A model generated the notes under the pieces. That model saw nothing but the letters and a program-made list of their open reading frames with translations, did no database searches and was not told the DNA's origin. Shown one piece after another: positions 7,433 through 11,933 of a DNA stretch of 11,933 bases. The DNA is from Thioalkalicoccus limnaeus (GTDB taxonomy: Bacteria > Pseudomonadota > Gammaproteobacteria > Chromatiales > Chromatiaceae), in contig NZ_JBDKXB010000049.1 of the NCBI RefSeq assembly GCF_041197575.1, positions 1 through 11,933 on the forward strand, given 5' to 3'. Both the position numbers and the translations under genes were made by a program. Within the stretch, counting starts at the first letter, position 1, and each line of letters opens with the position of its first letter.

Positions 7433-7495
7433 AGCGGCAAGCCGCTTTGCGCCCAAAATGGGCGGGCATGACCAAGCCACGAAGTGAGCTGGCTT
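7433..7495. repeat. Cluster of three hairpins upstream of hdhA
   Basis: Three inverted repeats lie side by side 50-110 bases before the hdhA start. The first is AGCGGC-AA-GCCGCT (7433-7446), the second CGCCCA-AAA-TGGGCG (7450-7464) and the third AAGCCA-(10 bases)-TGGCTT (7474-7495). The arrangement resembles a composite REP/BIME-like intergenic element or a structured 5' leader of the hdhA transcript. The antisense translation of this stretch (SWLGHARPFWAQSGLPLRG) looks like a spurious peptide seen often in databases for proteobacterial repeats; that is from memory and suggests a dispersed repeat rather than a gene. Confidence 0.55.
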
Positions 7496-7582
7496 TGAGC
7501 GCTGGGTTTCAGTATGAGCAACGGCAGACGCGGCATGTCCACCGCCGCGCCGGGTGCGGCTCGGTGGACGCGCGAGGTACGT

Positions 7583-7855
7583 TCAGCCGGACGTCGCCTC
7601 GGTGCAAGCGGAGACCACCGTGGCAAGGTAGCGCAGTGTTGCCTCGGTCGCGGGCTCGAGATCCTACGCAGCCTTGGCGGTGGCGATCAGATAGCCATTG
7701 TCGCGGCGGATGATCCAGCCCTGGGCCTCCAGGTCGCGGACCTTGCGGCGGACGGTTTCCCGCGGGATGCCGCTGTAATCCGCGATGGACTGCAGATTGA
7801 TGGGTGCGGGCTCGTTGTCGGGACGCGCGCGCGACATGAATTCGTCATAGGACAT
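7583..7855 (-). pseudogene. Helix-turn-helix regulator interrupted by in-frame TAG
   Basis: From ATG 7855 the frame reads MSYDEFMSRARPDNEPAPIN, then LQSIADYSGIPRETVRRKVRDLEAQGWI, a winged helix-turn-helix of the IclR/MarR/Crp-like type with recognition helix RETVRRKVRDLE, then a wing IRRDNGYLIAT. After TAKAA it hits TAG (7664-7666). Reading on past the TAG gives 26 more sensible codons, including EPATEATLRYLATVV, before TGA at 7583-7585. The tail fits the helix expected after a wing, so TAG most likely replaced GAG (Glu) by one substitution. The 63-residue product would keep the DNA-binding domain. Upstream, the frame is open to 8020 but is not protein-like, and ATG 7855 has a poor ribosome binding site (GAGG very close), so the N-terminus may also be lost. 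It is divergent from nothing close; hdhA follows on the same strand and may once have been its target. Confidence 0.6.
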
Positions 7856-8963
7856 GCCCTCGACGCGCCCCCGCGCCCCGGAGTGGGTCGCGGACGAACC
7901 CTTGAGCCTACACGCTCCACGGGGCGGTGTATGAAATCCCGCCGCCGTCCATAAGCATCCACTGAAGGACCATAATGGTCGTAAGCACGCGCCCAGGCTC
8001 AGCGCCACGGGTGACCGCAAAGCACGTTCAGGAGACGCTCGCCGTCCCCCTTGTGACTGGCGGCAGTTGGGACGTAGCCGACGGCCGGGTGAATCTTTCT
8101 GGGGCCGTGAGCGTCGGTAGTGGGCACTCCATCTGCTGAGGCAAGTGGACAGAACCCTTCCGCTGCTGGAAAGCTTGCTTCTCCGTCAGCTTCGGGGCGG
8201 GAACAGCCTATCGCCGACGCGCAGAAGTCCCAGGGTTGGAGGGCGAAGGCACCAGAAGTGACACCACTCGGGCAGCGTCCGCTTTCTGGACTCACGGTCG
8301 GATTTCCTCCTCCACGGCCAGCGACCGCACTGCGTCCAAAGCGGTCACTCAGCATGGAGCGCCCAGCGGCAGGTCTGGGTCGTTTGCGGTCCCGGACGTA
8401 GTCGCTTGGTCCCGAGACACGGCCACTCTCCCGGACTCAGGCCCCGCCGACTCCCACCGGACCGCTTCCGTCACGCGCCTTGCATCGCGCGTCCGTGCGC
8501 GAGCAAGCCGCGCGCCGCTCGCTGCGCCTTGCCGACGGCTGGCCCGCTTGCGCCCCCGCACACGGGCCGGGCAGCGCACACGACGCGCTCCCCGGCCCGG
8601 TGCGGTGGCACGGCGCTCCTGGGCTTCGGCTGGCGCTCTTGGAAGCGAAGGAGCGTGGCCTGGCACGGCCCTGGCTTCTCGGCACCGGCGCTCGCGGCAG
8701 CTATTCGATGCAGGTCGTGGCCGCCAGCGCCGGTGCCGGCCAGGCCCGCGCCAGGCCCCGACCTGTTCTCATCCGGGGAGTGCCCCGGACCCCACGGCCG
8801 CTGCGCGGGTCGCTGCGCTCCAAAAGGTCACGACCTGTTTGGATTACCCCCAACCCTTCAAGAGGGCAGGGCGCCTGACGGCGCGTTGGCCCCGTGACGA
8901 GGTCGGCCCACTTGTGTTCTCCCTGCGTCGCGCTCCCGCCGCGACAAGGCCCCCAAGCCCTTC
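7856..8963. other. Gene-poor, GC-rich stretch without a convincing gene
   Basis: About 1.1 kb in which I cannot support any gene. Open frames exist in several phases (for example 7999-8355 minus, 8236-9168 plus, 8406-8897 plus), but they overlap each other, are rich in Arg, Pro and Ala, lack recognisable motifs and look like products of high GC. 8270-8400 has GCGTCCGCTTT and GTCCAAAGCGGTC words resembling those at 2650-2730, so it may hold further degenerate short repeats. 8400-8900 is dense in short inverted repeats and G/C runs and looks like plasmid or integrative-element noncoding DNA, an impression only. A near-perfect palindrome lies at 8819-8843. Confidence 0.5.
8819..8843. promoter_or_regulatory. 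Near-perfect palindrome, possible operator or hairpin
   Basis: The arms TCCAAAAGGTC (8819-8829) and GACCTGTTTGGA (8832-8843) are complementary with a single unpaired base and are separated by AC. The symmetry is that of a dimeric repressor site; as RNA or single-stranded DNA it would form an 11-base-pair stem with almost no loop. It stands in the gene-poor stretch about 120 bases beyond the end of the truncated minus-strand gene at 8964. A second CGACCTGTT word occurs about 70 bases to its left (8759-8767). Function is unknown. Confidence 0.4.
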
Positions 8964-9231
8964 CTACAGCCGCGGCACGATCTCCGGGTGCTCCCACAGG
9001 AAGTCGATCTTGCGGTTCAGCGTCGCGACGTCATCGAGCGACCCGTCGGCACGCCGGCCGCACCAGAAGGATCCAGCGCCTTGCATCGACCGATACTGGA
9101 CCCGGAGCTCGCGGGCGGTCACCTCGACCGCGGTGATCTCGGCATCCTCGGGCAGAATGTCGGCGTAGAGGTCGGCGCATTCGTGGAGGGCCGACCGAGC
9201 GAAGTAGGGCACGCCGGTGCCGAAGAAGACC
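8964..9231 (-). pseudogene. 3' remnant of an unrecognised gene, cut by the 372-bp repeat
   Basis: The minus-strand frame encodes 88 protein-like residues ending at TAG (8964-8966): it begins VFFGTGVPYFARSALHECA, continues through DLYADILPEDAEITAVEV and ELRVQYRSMQGAGSFWCG, and ends NRKIDFLWEHPEIVPRL. Residue use is balanced and unlike the surrounding GC shadows, so this was a real gene. Just upstream of the first valine, at 9231/9232, the sequence becomes antisense SRAP DNA. The frame happens to stay open to a start at 9302, giving a 112-residue chimera whose first ~24 residues are reverse SRAP sequence and meaningless. The true N-terminus is gone. I do not recognise the family; the alternating strand/helix pattern suggests a small soluble alpha/beta protein. 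Confidence 0.6.
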
Positions 9232-9503
9232 GCGGCGACGAGGTCATCGAGTCCTGCACCATCCTCGTGACCGACTCCAACAGGTTCCTGGCGCCGATCC
9301 ACAACCGCATGCCGGTCCTGCTCGACCCGGAGGACTTCGCGACCTGGCTGGATCCGGAGAACCAGGACAAGGACGTGCTGAAGGGGCTGCTGCGGTCGTA
9401 TCCGGGGGAGAGGCTCCAGGCCGTGCCGGTCAGCCGGCGGGTGAACAACCCGAAAAACGATGATCCGGGGTTGGTGGAGCAGGTAGGGGAACCAGCCGGC
9501 TGA
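9232..9503 (+). pseudogene. Truncated duplicate of SRAP gene (C-terminal 89 residues)
   Basis: This is codon-for-codon identical to the last ~89 codons of the intact SRAP gene (from GDEVIES through IHNRMPVLLD to the stop). It keeps the active-site histidine but lacks Cys2, the NARAET asparagine and the EGFYEW glutamate, so it cannot form the abasic-site crosslink. It is fused in frame to an open stretch that is antisense to the truncated gene to its left; a GTG at 8988 would give a 171-residue chimera, but no ribosome binding site or upstream promoter supports expression. Confidence 0.85.
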
Positions 9504-9603
9504 TAGGCGCTACCTCCTACGCGACGGATACCATGGCGAACTTGTGGTAACGGCCTATACTGCCGTGGATGGTTGCGGCTGGCGGGTGGTCTGGTATCGG
9601 CCA
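9232..9603 (+). repeat. 372-bp exact direct repeat, copy 2
   Basis: This is the second copy of 2251-2622, in direct orientation. The left edge cuts the minus-strand gene ending at 8964; the right edge is followed by 85 bases of unassigned DNA and then the end of the large helical-repeat gene. Total identity implies either a very recent event, ongoing gene conversion, or an assembly join through the repeat. Recombination between the copies would delete or loop out the ~7 kb between them. Confidence 0.95.
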
Positions 9604-9688
9604 TTTCCGGGCACTGGCTCATCCGCCCTGAGCGTCGGGTAGTCGCACATTCTCCACAAGCCAGGCGTGGGGCTCCTGCTGTTTGCCA
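9604..9688. other. Short unassigned gap after repeat copy 2
   Basis: These 85 bases lie between the right edge of the repeat and the stop of the large helical-repeat gene. The first ~15 bases keep weak similarity to the sequence following copy 1 (tccgg and cactggc words at the same spacing), which suggests that the right breakpoint fell within already similar DNA. No terminator hairpin with a T-run is evident. Confidence 0.4.
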
Positions 9689-11932
9689 TTAACGGCTGAA
9701 CGCCTCGATGGCCTCATCGGCGCCATAGCCGCCCACCTCCAACAATCGATCGAAGAGGTCGAGACACCGCCGACGAAGGTCTGGGTCTTGTTCAGCTTGG
9801 CGGTAGGCGCGAAGGATGAGGCCACTCAGGCTGTCGGCGGTGGCGGCAGAGGATAGCCTAAGGTCGCCGGCTGCAGAGCCGACCAGGTCTAGAAAGCGGT
9901 GGCCCGCTTTCATCAGCAGGCCAGGAGGTGCATCTACGGTTTCTTCGATGGCCCAGAAAAACCGCTCGGCGCCCTCGGCGAACGCCGGACTTTCGATGAA
10001 GGTCTGTGCAACCGAAAGGATCGGCTCTATGCGCTTCATGTCTCTAGCGTGCCTTATCCAGTTGCTGGCCGCGAGGCGTGCTTCGGAATCGGGATCAGAG
10101 AAGAGACGTATCAGGGATGCCTCGCAATACCCGCGGTCCGGTGCTGCAAAGATGTTGTGGCTCAGAACCTCAGCCACCCCCTTCCGTGTCTCCAAATCGC
10201 CGTGAATCCCCTTTTCGGCCAAGGGCCGCGCAGACTCGTCAGATAGCGCGACCAACGTCGCTTGCCTAGCGCCCGCATCTCTGGCTTTCGCGACACCGGA
10301 AGCGAGCATCCGCTCGAGGATCGGCCAAACCTGCTCAAGCTCGCCGAGAGCCGTGTAGTAAAGAAACTGTTCGACGGGATGCGCGCCGAGCAGGTCGTCT
10401 TCCGCCTCGCAAAGCCGTAGGAAAAGGGCTACAGCGGTTGTGTGGTCGTAGCGCAGCGCCTGCACGCAGGCCTGAGCGACGCAGGTCCGCACCGAAATCG
10501 ACGGATCTGCGACCATCCGCTCCAGCACTGGTGAGAAATGCTCCCAGTACCTGTGTTCTCGAGCGATCAGGCAGGCAATCGCGCGTGCTCCGCTGCCGCG
10601 GACGGTGTTGATGCCATAGGTGTACGGATCGCCTCCGTAGTAAGGCCCTTGCCCCCCTGCGTCCTGCTGCCACAGCTCTTCGGCAGGATCAGGGTCCTCG
10701 GTCGCGTACCAGGAGACGACATCGAGTAACGCGCCTGAAAGATCCTGATCGCCGTGCTTGGCGATGACCTGCGGGAGCCAACGACCGTGCGGGCGATCGG
10801 GACGCTCGTGGGCGCGTTCGACAACTTGGCGCAAGAGGTCCGGCGAAACTCCGCCCTCCTGAAGGCCCATCAGAACGGCCTCGAAGTAGTGTTCGTTCGC
10901 GTCTTCCGGAAAGTTCAGCATCAGGCGTGCAAAACGCTCGGGTTCTTCCTTGGTGCGTTCCTTGAGGGCTATTGCCAATTCACGCGCGCCGCCTAGCACG
11001 CGATCGTGCAGCCAAACGCGCGCCTGGTCGTCGACATACTTCCGGATGGCAGAAAGCCACTGCGCATCGCTCATCCTCTCAGTGGCCTTTTCAGGCACTG
11101 GTGGCTGAACAATGCCCCCTTTCAAAGAATGCGGGCTTTCCAGTCTCCAATCCAACGACACCGCCTTGCGCGCAAGCTCCCCTTTGCGTCGCCTGGCCGC
11201 GGCAGATAGCAACTCCGTCGGTAGCACGCGAAGGAGCAGATGCTGGTGTTGTCCGTAAGACCATCGGAACCAGTTTGCCCGCTCCCTGGCCGCAACCCTG
11301 TCCGGACTAGCTTCGTCCGGGGTGGAGGGCTGCCAGCGCTCGAAGTCGGCGAGTAGCCAGGGCTCGAGCCGCGCTACGTCGGCCTCATCGAGAAAAGGAG
11401 ACAGGGTTCGCAGCAACTCACTACAGTCCCAGCGTGCTTGATCGTGGTACCAGATGCCCCACTGCTTCCAGTTTTCCGCCAAGTATTCGACGGCGACCGG
11501 CTTCCATGCACCATCCTCGATCGCGAGAGCGCGTAAGAGAACGGCGTGGGCCGTCTGACACACGGACGCGTTCAACTGGTCAATGGCCGATCGGACCAAA
11601 GTCGGGGACGATGCGGCAGCCCCCTTGAGCGCCGCTACCAATGACATGATCAGGACTTCCGGGCCCCAGTGAGACAGCTCCCGGAAGCCTCCATGCCAAA
11701 TGCGATCGTTATAGGGCAGAACGGTATCGCGGTCAGCGGCACGCGTGAGCAGTTCCAGCCACGGGACGACCGCAGCGTTCACGAAGGCGTCAGGGGCCCT
11801 CTTTACCAGCTCAGCCAGATCGTGCTCGGACAAGACTCTCTGCGTTTCCTGATCGTGGCTGAACAGCTCGGCGCCGCTGTCCGCGTGTGCCACAACCTCT
11901 AACCAACGAGCCACGGCGCGACAGGCCACGTC
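9689..11932 (-). CDS. Large HEAT-like helical-repeat protein, C-terminal part; possible defence NTPase
   Basis: At least 747 residues, with the frame still open at the right edge, so the N-terminus is missing; the GTG at 11929 need not be the start. The protein is almost entirely amphipathic helices. Repeats of HEAT type are clearest in the second half: INTVRGSGARAIACLIA at about residue 437, then VLERMVADPSISVRTCVAQA, ALFLRLCEAEDDLLGAHPVE, PILERMLASGVAKARDAGAR and LIRLFSDPDSEARLAASNWI. Tryptophan-rich helices (WKQWGIWYHDQARWD; WFRWSYGQHQHLLLRVLP) lie in the first half. There is no P-loop in the visible part. The INTVRG..A.AI block followed by such repeats recalls the C-terminal sensor region of very large ATPases (NACHT/STAND-like) from bacterial defence loci; that is from memory and the NTPase half is not in view. 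Codon use looks less GC-extreme than in recD, which would fit transfer. No downstream partner gene is present. Confidence 0.75.
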   Translation of the reverse strand, partial: DVACRAVARWLEVVAHADSGAELFSHDQETQRVLSEHDLAELVKRAPDAFVNAAVVPWLELLTRAADRDTVLPYNDRIWHGGFRELSHWGPEVLIMSLVAALKGAAASSPTLVRSAIDQLNASVCQTAHAVLLRALAIEDGAWKPVAVEYLAENWKQWGIWYHDQARWDCSELLRTLSPFLDEADVARLEPWLLADFERWQPSTPDEASPDRVAARERANWFRWSYGQHQHLLLRVLPTELLSAAARRRKGELARKAVSLDWRLESPHSLKGGIVQPPVPEKATERMSDAQWLSAIRKYVDDQARVWLHDRVLGGARELAIALKERTKEEPERFARLMLNFPEDANEHYFEAVLMGLQEGGVSPDLLRQVVERAHERPDRPHGRWLPQVIAKHGDQDLSGALLDVVSWYATEDPDPAEELWQQDAGGQGPYYGGDPYTYGINTVRGSGARAIACLIAREHRYWEHFSPVLERMVADPSISVRTCVAQACVQALRYDHTTAVALFLRLCEAEDDLLGAHPVEQFLYYTALGELEQVWPILERMLASGVAKARDAGARQATLVALSDESARPLAEKGIHGDLETRKGVAEVLSHNIFAAPDRGYCEASLIRLFSDPDSEARLAASNWIRHARDMKRIEPILSVAQTFIESPAFAEGAERFFWAIEETVDAPPGLLMKAGHRFLDLVGSAAGDLRLSSAATADSLSGLILRAYRQAEQDPDLRRRCLDLFDRLLEVGGYGADEAIEAFSR

Positions 11933-11933
11933 G

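Noticed and set aside
7999..8355. A 118-codon minus-strand frame, considered as a gene or transposase remnant.
   Set aside because: No family resemblance or ribosome binding site could be supported; kept only as part of the unassigned stretch.
8236..9168. A 310-codon plus-strand frame across the gene-poor stretch.
   Set aside because: It runs antisense into the truncated gene at 8964-9231, is dominated by Arg/Ala/Pro/Ser and has no recognisable domain.

Overview
The window is GC-rich DNA from what looks like a gammaproteobacterium. The RecBCD-type RecD subunit and a 7-alpha-hydroxysteroid dehydrogenase very close to E. coli HdhA both point that way; a purple-sulfur-bacteria-like lineage (Chromatiales) is only a guess from the overall style. 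No rRNA, tRNA, CRISPR array or intact transposase was seen.

Layout. (1) Positions 2-2522, plus strand: the C-terminal ~560 residues of RecD, then a complete SRAP-domain protein (YedK/HMCES family). A possible 18-codon hydrophobic peptide lies on the minus strand between them. (2) 2523-2862: no gene, only imperfect short repeats. (3) 2863-7384, all minus strand: in transcription order, an HdhA-like dehydrogenase, a second short-chain dehydrogenase, an outer-membrane beta-barrel with an N-terminal POTRA-like segment, a four-helix membrane protein and a small secreted protein started by GTG. The first three are 24-53 bases apart and look like one operon. (4) 7385-9231: mostly without intact genes. 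It holds a cluster of hairpins in front of hdhA, a helix-turn-helix gene broken by an in-frame TAG, about 1.1 kb of structured DNA with no convincing gene, and a minus-strand gene cut off at its 5' end. (5) 9232-9603: an exact 372-base second copy of the 3' part of the SRAP gene and its downstream sequence; its left edge is the cut point of the truncated gene. (6) 9689 to the end, minus strand: the C-terminal ~750 residues of a large helical-repeat (HEAT-like) protein whose N-terminus is outside the window. It resembles the sensor half of large NTPases found in defence loci.

Interpretation. The left part is housekeeping DNA repair: RecD in end processing and SRAP shielding abasic sites in single-stranded DNA. 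The middle looks like an uptake-and-oxidation unit for a hydrophobic hydroxylated compound, possibly a steroid, with two NAD(P)-dependent dehydrogenases and an outer-membrane channel. The right part, with its duplication, broken genes, gene-poor spacer and defence-like large protein, has the look of a rearranged accessory region. The most notable signals are the exact duplication with its truncated neighbour, the amber-interrupted regulator whose conserved-looking tail still reads on past the stop, and the dehydrogenase/barrel operon. No clearly new complete system was identified.
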